Source: Cyclobacteriaceae bacterium
GTDB lineage: Bacteria > Bacteroidota > Bacteroidia > Cytophagales > Cyclobacteriaceae
Reading direction: 5' to 3'
Assembly (NCBI GenBank): GCA_025455225.1
Contig: JALOMY010000082.1
Location: 1-9,600, forward strand
Length of the DNA stretch: 9,600 bases
Every line of letters begins with the position of its first letter. Position 1 is the stretch's first letter. The position numbers were made by a program, and so were the translations under genes. The notes below the pieces were generated by a model that saw nothing but the letters and a program-made list of their open reading frames with translations, ran no database searches and was not told where the DNA came from. This document shows, piece after piece, positions 1 to 5,186 of the stretch.

Positions 1-421
1 GCACAGGCGCTTTGCAAACATCAATAACAGAAACGGTGGTACCGCCCAGCCGAATCTTCTTCAGTGTGGAAGCCCCGCGCGAACCCATCACCACCATGTT
101 TACCTGGTTCTTGTCAACGTATCTGGATACCGCTTCAGCCACCGTATGTGAACGGACGGCTTTAAACGTGAGCGTATAATTGCCCTTGATCTGCTTCCTG
201 ATTTTTTCAACCAATGCCTCACCTTCTTCCTGGGATACCTTCAGCAAACTTTTTTCAATGGCCTTCAGTTTCAGATTGGCTTTCGGAATGCCTTCCAGTC
301 GTACAATATTCATAATGGTGAAATCGGCATGCAGCGGGGCGGCCAGGCGCACTGCATATTCGATAGCCAAAGCCGAAAGAGGCGAGAAATCAGTGAGCAG
401 AAGAAGTTTTGGAGGCGTCAT
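1..421 (-). CDS. Universal stress protein (UspA family), partial at window edge
   Basis: Reading the minus strand from ATG at 421-419 gives 140 open codons to the left edge, with no stop, so the gene is truncated there. The N-terminus (MTPPKLLLLTDFSPLS) is the first beta strand of a Usp domain, with Asp11 at the usual nucleotide-contacting position. Near the edge, VVMGSRGASTLKKIRLGGT fits the ATP-binding G-x2-G-x9-G signature (G113, G116, G126). The Ser/Thr that normally follows the last Gly is Gly127 here, with Thr128 next. The visible part ends with KAPV, typical of the last strand of one Usp domain. The protein is therefore either almost complete or the first half of a tandem Usp, which is common in Bacteroidota. 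Usp proteins are cytoplasmic and bind nucleotides during stress; the precise role here is unknown. It lies 81 bases downstream of the cupin gene and seems to have its own promoter. Confidence 0.9.
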   Translation of the reverse strand, partial: MTPPKLLLLTDFSPLSALAIEYAVRLAAPLHADFTIMNIVRLEGIPKANLKLKAIEKSLLKVSQEEGEALVEKIRKQIKGNYTLTFKAVRSHTVAEAVSRYVDKNQVNMVVMGSRGASTLKKIRLGGTTVSVIDVCKAPV

Positions 422-441
422 AGTAGTTCAATTCGATGGCG

Positions 442-449
442 CAAAAATA
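442..449 (-). promoter_or_regulatory. Candidate -7 promoter element for the usp gene
   Basis: On the minus strand the bases read TATTTTTG, an exact match to the Bacteroidota primary-sigma -7 consensus TAnnTTTG. The element ends about 20 bases before the usp ATG, which would give a short leader. I could not find a clear TTG-type -33 element at the normal 19-21 base spacing, so this is a single-box prediction. Confidence 0.45.
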
Positions 450-479
450 CGAATTCAATGTTCGATCATTGTCATCGTA
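448..479. repeat. Symmetrical two-part inverted repeat in the usp promoter
   Basis: TACGA (448-452) pairs with TCGTA (475-479), and CAATG (456-460) pairs with CATTG (467-471). Three unpaired bases separate the arms on each side and TTCGAT lies at the centre. The element begins at the candidate -7 box of usp and covers the region between the -7 and -33 positions. It could be an operator, or a hairpin at the end of the cupin transcript. It has no T-tract on the minus strand immediately after it, so an intrinsic terminator is unlikely. Chance is not excluded for arms this short. Confidence 0.35.
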
Positions 480-502
480 CGAAAATTAAAACGTATGGCG
501 TT

Positions 503-832
503 TTATTGATTCCGGATCATAACCAACATCATTTTAAACCGCACCACCGCGCGTAAAGCGTGGGGTACATTGGCCGGCATGAAAATGCTTTCACCCTTTT
601 GCAGAACATATTTCTTTCCCCCGATCATGATCTCGGCTTCCCCATCCAGCAACTGAACAAGTGCTTCATGGGGTGTACTGTGTTCGGAAAGTCCTTCGCC
701 CTGATCAAATGCAAAAAGCGTAATGGTTCCTCCCGGCCGTTTCAGTATGGTTTTACTCACCACCGACTGTGCCGCGTACTCAACACTTTCTTCGGGAATG
801 AATGGAGAGTCGCTGGATATTTCATCAGACAT
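503..832 (-). CDS. Small single-domain cupin protein
   Basis: This is a 109-residue cytoplasmic protein with one cupin beta-barrel. The first cupin motif is EHSTPHEALVQLLDGEAE (about residues 50-67), with His51 and His55. The second is GESIFMPANVPHALRA (about 80-95), with His91. Compared with the canonical G-x5-H-x-H-x3,4-E-x6-G motif, the second His is Thr53 and the Glu position is Ala57. A three-His metal site is possible, but the usual 3-His/1-Glu set is not complete. Members of this family are often annotated only as cupin domain-containing protein, and no substrate can be named. The gene starts at ATG 832-830, lies downstream of the helicase after a 251-base gap, and precedes usp on the same strand. 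A stress-related or sensing role next to usp is only a guess. Confidence 0.85.
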   Translation of the reverse strand: MSDEISSDSPFIPEESVEYAAQSVVSKTILKRPGGTITLFAFDQGEGLSEHSTPHEALVQLLDGEAEIMIGGKKYVLQKGESIFMPANVPHALRAVVRFKMMLVMIRNQ

Positions 833-834
833 AA

Positions 835-851
835 TGTTAATGGATTAAACA
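835..851. repeat. Compact near-palindrome just upstream of the cupin gene
   Basis: TGTTAAT (835-841) and ATTAAACA (844-851) face each other across GG, one base short of a perfect palindrome. It ends two bases before the cupin ATG on the minus strand. The right arm contains the same TTAAACA heptamer found in the two repeats before the sigma gene, but the spacing is different. It may be a binding site or an AT-rich coincidence. Confidence 0.25.
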
Positions 852-982
852 GGATTGAATTTACTAAGAAGATCATCAAGCAAGGCATGATTCTTCAAGC
901 TTCTTGCATGCGAAGGCAACCAACCCTAACTCATGAACGCAGATCATGATGTTCGATTAAGGTCGAATGAGACTTACCCTAT

Positions 983-1040
983 CCGGCACCTTAAAGGCAT
1001 GGTTCCCCTGATATAATCCAGTTGAGGATGATTGTGCCGG
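983..1040. repeat. Long-spaced 7-bp inverted repeat downstream of the helicase gene
   Basis: CCGGCAC (983-989) and GTGCCGG (1034-1040) are perfect inverted copies separated by 44 bases. They lie in the 833-1083 gap between the cupin start and the helicase stop. They could close a long stem-loop in the helicase 3' untranslated RNA. The intervening sequence shows no extended stem and no T-run follows, so I do not call a terminator. Nothing else in the gap is convincing. Confidence 0.25.
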
Positions 1041-1083
1041 TAAACTTGAGATGCTTGCCAATCAACCGAAATACACCAGTTTA

Positions 1084-3585
1084 TTATTCCTCATAGCGGA
1101 CAACCATTTTTTGTATCCGGTCTTTTAATTGTTCACTGGTGAGTTTATCCCGGCTCAGGCGGTCGACAATAATCGGAAAGGCGAAGGGTGTGGGTTTATC
1201 CGGATGCGTGATGATAATTTTCTGCTGGTTGATGCGATCGAGCGCCTGGCGTAACCGCACTTCTTCCAATTGAAAATCCATCACTTCTTCATACGATTGC
1301 CGAAACAGGAGATTATGCGCTTCGTATTCATGAAACACTTCAAAGAATAACTGGGAGGAAGATTGCAGGTGGCGATCTTTAACCGGCTTGCCCGGGTATC
1401 CTTTAAAAACAAGCCCGGCAATGGCAGCAATATCCCGGAATTTTCTACGCGCCATTTCGGTAGAGTTAATGCTGGCCTGAATGTCTTTCATCAGGTTTTC
1501 CGTGCCCAGTACATTGGTTTCTATCGCTTCTTCAATGGGAATCTCCTGGTCGCTGAGCAATTCAAAACCATAATCGTTCATGGCTATAGAAAATGTAATG
1601 GGTTTGATGCGTGCCATTCGGTAAGCCACCAGGGCGGCCATACCTTCATGCACATTACGTCCTTCAAACGGAAACATTACGACATGATAACCTTCGTTGC
1701 TTTCGAACGATTCGATCAGGAATTGATTCCGGTTGGGCAAATGCGACCGCGAGGACTGAAGATCAAACAGCGGTTTTAAAAAGCGAAGTTCTGTAGCCGA
1801 TGCTTTCTCATGCGCCACTTCATCCAGCTTGATCCGGATCAGTTCGCTAAGCTGTGAAGATAACGGCATTCGTCCGCCCTGCCAGGAAGGTACAAGTCCT
1901 GATTTGCGTTTGCTCTTCCGAACCTGGGCTTCCATATCTTTTACGCGCACCAACTCCAGTACCTGCCCGGCAAACCAGAAGGTATCGCCCGGGTTTAACC
2001 GTGAGATAAAATATTCTTCAATTGAACCCAGGTATTTGCCGGAGACCAGCTTGACCAGCAGCGAGGTTTCTCCCACAATGGTTCCTATCGACAGGCGGTG
2101 CCGGAGTGCAATTCTCCGGTCTTCAACTTTATACAATCCATCCGGCTCAATAATCACTTTACGGTATTCATCATAAGCCTGAAGAGAATCACCCCCTGTT
2201 GTAATGAAATTCAAAACCCATTCCCATTCTTCATCACTTATGCTGTTGAAACTGAATGTACTTCGGATTTCCTTGAGCACCTCTTCAGGATAAAAACCAT
2301 CGGATACAGCAAGTGTAACCAGGTATTGCATCAGCACATCAAAGGATCGGATGTAGGGAACCCGGTCCTCAACAATATTCGATTCGATGGCATCACGCAG
2401 GGCTGCTGCTTCCGTAAGTTCGAGCGAATGGGTTGGCACAAAATAAATGCGGCTTACTGCACCGGGTTGGTGGCCGCTTCGGCCCGCTCGTTGTAAAAAC
2501 CGGGCAACTCCTTTCGGGCTGCCGACCTGGATTACTGTCTCCACCGGACTGAAATCAACGCCCAAATCCAGGCTCGAAGTACAAACCACTGCTTTAAGTT
2601 TGCCTTCATACAACTGATCCTCCACCCAGTTACGCATCTCTTTACTGATAGAACCGTGGTGCATGGCCATTAAGCCAGAGAGCTCCGGAGCTTTATCCAG
2701 CATTTTCTGATACCAGATTTCAGCAAAAGAACGGGTGTTGGTAAATATCAGCGTGCTGGTGCTTTGCCGCACGATATCCACTACCTTATCAAGTAACTGA
2801 ATGCCGAGGTGGCCAGCCCAGGGCATAGTCTCCACTTTATCCGGAAATACGGAAAGGATCTCAACTTCTTTTTTAATGTTGGCACGGATAATACCTGAAC
2901 CTTTCCTGATCCCTTCTTTAGAGTGAATGATCGGAGATGAATCAGAATTGGTTGCTTTTATCCCAAGCAAAATATCGCTCGCCTGTTCAAGATTACCTAT
3001 GGTAGCAGAAATACCCCATACTTTAAGCGAAGGCGAAAGTGTTTTGAGTCGCGAAAGGGCAAGCTCAACCTGTACCCCGCGCTTGGAACCGATCAGTTCA
3101 TGCCATTCATCGGCTACCAGAACCTTAAGATTACTGAAAATATGGGCATAACCTTTCTGGGCCAGCAGCAGGTGAAGACTTTCCGGAGTAGTAATAAGAA
3201 ATTCGGGAGGTTTTGCTTTTTGCTTCTGACGCTCTTTCAGGGAAGTATCCCCGGAACGCACGCCAACTTTCCATTGAAGGCCCAAACCATCAATAGCGCG
3301 TTGTGCCGACAACTCAATTTCTTTCGCGAGTGCCCGGATGGGTGTAACCCAGATGGCTTGAATGCCGCTATCTTTTCTTCGGGAATAATCCGGGTGTTTG
3401 GAAATGAACTCCAGAAGTATTGGAATAACCAGGGAATAGGTCTTACCACTACCGGTGGGGGCATTTACCAAACCACTTTGACCTGCCAGGTAGGTTTTCC
3501 AGGCTTCATATTGAAATGGAAACGGTTTCCAGCCCCGCTCTCTAAACCAGCGCTCCGCTAACTCGATTAGTCCTTCCCCGCTCAT
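1084..3585 (-). CDS. Ligase-associated DNA repair DEXH-box helicase (Lhr family)
   Basis: This 833-residue superfamily 2 helicase has the full motif set: a Q-like region FQYEAW (24-29), Walker A APTGSGKT (42-49), motif Ia TPIRALAKE (81-89), TTPES (132-136), motif II DEWH (159-162), motif III SAT (193-195), motif V TSSLDLGVDF (336-345) and motif VI QRAGRSGH (365-372). After the two RecA-like domains come the winged-helix and Lhr-type accessory regions. The C-terminal stretch around RRKFRDIAAIAGLVFKGYPG is characteristic of the ligase-associated subfamily (TIGR04121 type). Such enzymes are ATP-dependent 3'-to-5' translocases thought to act in DNA repair with an ATP-dependent ligase, a nuclease and a PdeM-like phosphoesterase. 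None of these partners is visible here: the downstream genes are cupin and usp. It starts at ATG 3585-3583, preceded directly by GGGGA, and is transcribed divergently from the MerR gene across 72 bases. Confidence 0.95.
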   Translation of the reverse strand: MSGEGLIELAERWFRERGWKPFPFQYEAWKTYLAGQSGLVNAPTGSGKTYSLVIPILLEFISKHPDYSRRKDSGIQAIWVTPIRALAKEIELSAQRAIDGLGLQWKVGVRSGDTSLKERQKQKAKPPEFLITTPESLHLLLAQKGYAHIFSNLKVLVADEWHELIGSKRGVQVELALSRLKTLSPSLKVWGISATIGNLEQASDILLGIKATNSDSSPIIHSKEGIRKGSGIIRANIKKEVEILSVFPDKVETMPWAGHLGIQLLDKVVDIVRQSTSTLIFTNTRSFAEIWYQKMLDKAPELSGLMAMHHGSISKEMRNWVEDQLYEGKLKAVVCTSSLDLGVDFSPVETVIQVGSPKGVARFLQRAGRSGHQPGAVSRIYFVPTHSLELTEAAALRDAIESNIVEDRVPYIRSFDVLMQYLVTLAVSDGFYPEEVLKEIRSTFSFNSISDEEWEWVLNFITTGGDSLQAYDEYRKVIIEPDGLYKVEDRRIALRHRLSIGTIVGETSLLVKLVSGKYLGSIEEYFISRLNPGDTFWFAGQVLELVRVKDMEAQVRKSKRKSGLVPSWQGGRMPLSSQLSELIRIKLDEVAHEKASATELRFLKPLFDLQSSRSHLPNRNQFLIESFESNEGYHVVMFPFEGRNVHEGMAALVAYRMARIKPITFSIAMNDYGFELLSDQEIPIEEAIETNVLGTENLMKDIQASINSTEMARRKFRDIAAIAGLVFKGYPGKPVKDRHLQSSSQLFFEVFHEYEAHNLLFRQSYEEVMDFQLEEVRLRQALDRINQQKIIITHPDKPTPFAFPIIVDRLSRDKLTSEQLKDRIQKMVVRYEE

Positions 3586-3620
3586 TCCCCAAGGTATATT
3601 TTACTTACTTTAGAAGGCAA

Positions 3621-3629
3621 GTTTAAACA
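3621..3629. promoter_or_regulatory. GTTTAAAC palindrome with a TTAAACA half-site between helicase and merR
   Basis: The 72-base divergent intergenic region (3586-3657) holds the perfect 8-bp palindrome GTTTAAAC (3621-3628). It is followed by A, so TTAAACA is present at 3623-3629. The same heptamer forms the arms of the two inverted repeats before the sigma gene. The opposite arm at the 30-bp span is absent, so this is at most a partial site. It could serve autoregulation of merR or control of the helicase. I saw no full consensus promoter in this gap on either strand. Confidence 0.3.
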
Positions 3630-3657
3630 TTAATTGTAACTGGTTGTTTTCAGCGAT

Positions 3658-4536
3658 ATGGGACAATATTCGATTAAAGAGCTTGAAAAACTATCGGGGA
3701 TCAAAGCCCACACCATACGCATTTGGGAAAAACGCCATCATATTGTTGAACCCCAGCGAACGGATACCAATATCCGTTTGTATTCGGATGATGACCTTAA
3801 GCGAATTATTAACGTATCCCTGCTGAATAACCTGGGAATCAAAATCTCCCGAATTGCCGATATGTCGCATGAGGAGATGAATAAAAAAATCCTGGAGCTC
3901 AGCGAACAGAAAAACGAAGCAACCATCTTCATCGACCAGTTGATTCTGGCCATGGTTGACCTGGATGAAGATAAATTTGAAAAAATTCTCTCGAACCTGA
4001 TTCTTCGTTTTGGCTTCGAGCGCACCATAACCGAGATTGTCTATCCTTTTATGGAGAAGATCGGGGTTCTCTGGCAAACCGAAAATGTAACTCCGGCTCA
4101 GGAACATTTCATCTCCCACCTGATCCGCCAAAAGATTATTGTTGCTATTGACGGGCTGACAACGGCACCGGTCACCGGCAAAAAAGCGTTACTCTTCCTG
4201 CCAGAAAATGAATGGCATGAGTTGGGATTGCTTTTCTTTCATTACATCGTGCGAAAAGCAGGATTTAAAACCTATTATTTAGGTCAAAGTGTACCTTTCC
4301 AGGATGTAGTTAGCGTGGTTAATACCCATAACCCGGACATCATTATTACCAGCCTGATCAGCTCACCTTTTGGAACCCGTGTACAGGATTACCTCAATAG
4401 ACTGTCCGAGGCATTCCCGGATAAGAAAGTTTTCGCCTCGGGCTATCAAATCCGTCATTTTGAAATAAAAAATTTCAAAAACATTCAAATTTTTCACAAC
4501 GCCCTCAACCTCAAAGACTTACTGGCATTAGTTTGA
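3658..4536 (+). CDS. MerR-family transcriptional regulator with cobalamin-binding, CarH/LitR-like photoreceptor domain
   Basis: This is a 292-residue cytoplasmic regulator. Residues 4-50 form a MerR winged helix (YSIKELEKLSGIKAHTIRIW, then the RLYSDDDL wing). Residues about 85-165 are the helical cap and about 175-290 the Rossmann-like B12-binding domain. Trp139, Glu149 and His150 reproduce the W-x9-EH motif that CarH places over the adenosyl group. Glu185-x-His187-x-x-Gly190 is the E-x-H-x-x-G cobalamin motif, with His187 the expected lower cobalt ligand. In the CarH model, adenosylcobalamin promotes a DNA-bound tetramer in the dark and light breaks it, releasing repression. Gln140 follows Trp139, where Thermus CarH has His132. 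The gene precedes an ECF sigma factor and carotenoid genes, the normal targets of this class. Repression of the sigma promoter and autoregulation are inferred, not shown. Confidence 0.92.
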   Translation: MGQYSIKELEKLSGIKAHTIRIWEKRHHIVEPQRTDTNIRLYSDDDLKRIINVSLLNNLGIKISRIADMSHEEMNKKILELSEQKNEATIFIDQLILAMVDLDEDKFEKILSNLILRFGFERTITEIVYPFMEKIGVLWQTENVTPAQEHFISHLIRQKIIVAIDGLTTAPVTGKKALLFLPENEWHELGLLFFHYIVRKAGFKTYYLGQSVPFQDVVSVVNTHNPDIIITSLISSPFGTRVQDYLNRLSEAFPDKKVFASGYQIRHFEIKNFKNIQIFHNALNLKDLLALV

Positions 4537-4538
4537 AT

Positions 4539-4546
4539 TAATTTTG
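4539..4546 (+). promoter_or_regulatory. Upstream TAATTTTG element (possible second -7 box)
   Basis: TAATTTTG is an exact TAnnTTTG match, lying directly after the merR stop codon and overlapping the first inverted repeat by two bases. The identical octamer recurs exactly 84 bases downstream as the sigma-gene -7 element. There is no clear TTG at the -33 position (the sequence there is merR coding), so it may be a weak upstream promoter or simply part of a duplicated regulatory block. Confidence 0.3.
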
Positions 4547-4574
4547 TTTAATTATTTGAATATTTAATTAAACA
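4545..4574. promoter_or_regulatory. Inverted repeat 1: candidate regulator-binding site upstream of the sigma gene
   Basis: Perfect 10-bp arms TGTTTAATTA (4545-4554) and TAATTAAACA (4565-4574) flank a 10-base spacer. The element begins nine bases after the merR stop. It is almost pure A+T, so a terminator is unlikely. Its outer heptamers TGTTTAA and TTAAACA and its 30-bp span are shared with the second repeat. It is a plausible operator for the adjacent MerR protein, perhaps through cooperative binding with repeat 2. Confidence 0.6.
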
Positions 4575-4600
4575 TTTTTGCCACTATCGGTGTATTACTC

Positions 4601-4630
4601 TTGATTGTGTTTAATATTTTACTAATTTTG
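4601..4630 (+). promoter_or_regulatory. Bacteroidota-type promoter of the ECF sigma / carotenoid operon
   Basis: TTG at 4601-4603 is followed, after 19 bases, by TAATTTTG at 4623-4630. This matches the Bacteroidota primary-sigma arrangement (TTG, about 19-21 bases, TAnnTTTG). Transcription would start around 4636-4638, giving a leader of roughly 15 bases before ATG 4651. The inverted repeat at 4608-4637 covers the spacer, the -7 box and the likely start point, so a protein bound there should block transcription. Confidence 0.65.
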
Positions 4631-4637
4631 TTAAACA
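4608..4637. promoter_or_regulatory. Inverted repeat 2: candidate operator over the sigma-gene promoter
   Basis: TGTTTAA (4608-4614) and TTAAACA (4631-4637) are perfect inverted copies with 16 bases between them, the same span and arms as repeat 1. About 22 of 30 positions agree when the two repeats are aligned. Their start points are 63 bp apart, six turns of B-DNA, so the same helix face is presented. Position over the -7 box suggests repression. The MerR/CarH-like protein encoded just upstream is the natural candidate ligand. Confidence 0.6.
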
Positions 4638-4650
4638 AAACCAAGAAGCC

Positions 4651-5151
4651 ATGACAGCACTAGAATTCGATTACCAGATTGCCAGCCTTCGGCCTACACT
4701 GAAATCGTTTACCCGGAGATTTACATCCAACCGAGAAGAGTCTAACGACTTGGTTCAGGATACCATATTGAAAGCGTTGACCTACCGAAATAAATTTCGT
4801 GAAGACACGAATCTGAAGGGATGGCTGTTCACCATCATGCGAAATACCTTTATCAACAATTACCGTAAAAACCAGCGGGCCAAAACTTCGCACGATGATA
4901 CCAAAGACTTATACTTTTTGAATGTAGAAGATACGCATACCTTCAATTCACCAGGATCGAATTTTGAATACAAAGACATCTGGAATCACGTTGATTCGTT
5001 ACGTGAAGAATTGCTGGTGCCGTTTAAGATGCATACGTCCGGTTACAAGTATCATGAAATAGCCGAGCACCTGAATATCCCGATCGGTACAGTTAAAAAC
5101 CGGATCTTCCATGCACGTAAGGAAATCCAGTCTAAGTTGGCAGGATATTAA
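4651..5151 (+). CDS. ECF-type RNA polymerase sigma factor
   Basis: This 166-residue protein has only the two domains expected of an ECF sigma factor. Region 2 covers about residues 10-76, including NDLVQDT (32-38) for core contact and GWLFTIMRNTFINNYRKNQR (57-76) for -10 recognition. Region 4 covers about 115-163, with the helix-turn-helix around YHEIAEHLNIPIGTVKNRIF. No anti-sigma gene, transmembrane sensor or C-terminal extension is next to it, so control is probably at transcription by the upstream MerR photoreceptor. The crtI ATG is only 35 bases after its stop, implying cotranscription. The arrangement resembles the light-induced carotenoid circuits of Myxococcus (CarQ) and Streptomyces (LitS), where an ECF sigma factor activates pigment genes. 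Its own target promoters cannot be identified from this window. Confidence 0.93.
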   Translation: MTALEFDYQIASLRPTLKSFTRRFTSNREESNDLVQDTILKALTYRNKFREDTNLKGWLFTIMRNTFINNYRKNQRAKTSHDDTKDLYFLNVEDTHTFNSPGSNFEYKDIWNHVDSLREELLVPFKMHTSGYKYHEIAEHLNIPIGTVKNRIFHARKEIQSKLAGY

Positions 5152-5177
5152 GTAACTTGCCGGCTTCAGAACACCTC

Positions 5178-5183
5178 AAGGGA
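5178..5183 (+). promoter_or_regulatory. Ribosome binding site that decides the crtI start
   Basis: AAGGGA lies four bases before ATG 5187, one of the few clear Shine-Dalgarno-like sequences in the window. It favours the ATG over the in-frame TTG at 5157. The TTG would add ten residues that are not needed for the FAD-binding fold. Confidence 0.6.
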
Positions 5184-5186
5184 CAA

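Noticed and set aside
833..1083. Short minus-strand frame of about 23 codons beginning with an ATG complementary to the region near 947
   Set aside because: It is very short, has no recognisable family, lacks a convincing ribosome binding site and could easily occur by chance. A decayed gene remnant cannot be shown.
1363..3561. Several open frames of 60-150 codons on the plus strand opposite the helicase
   Set aside because: They overlap the strongly supported helicase coding sequence, resemble no family and look like antisense shadows.
4545..4574. Inverted repeat after merR as an intrinsic terminator
   Set aside because: The arms contain one G or C each, so the stem would be very weak, and the same architecture recurs over the sigma promoter. 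An operator is the better explanation, although some effect on read-through cannot be excluded.
5157..5186. TTG start for crtI, adding ten N-terminal residues
   Set aside because: ATG 5187 has a good Shine-Dalgarno-like AAGGGA in front and begins exactly with the lysine-rich lead-in to the FAD-binding GxGxxG fold normal for the family.
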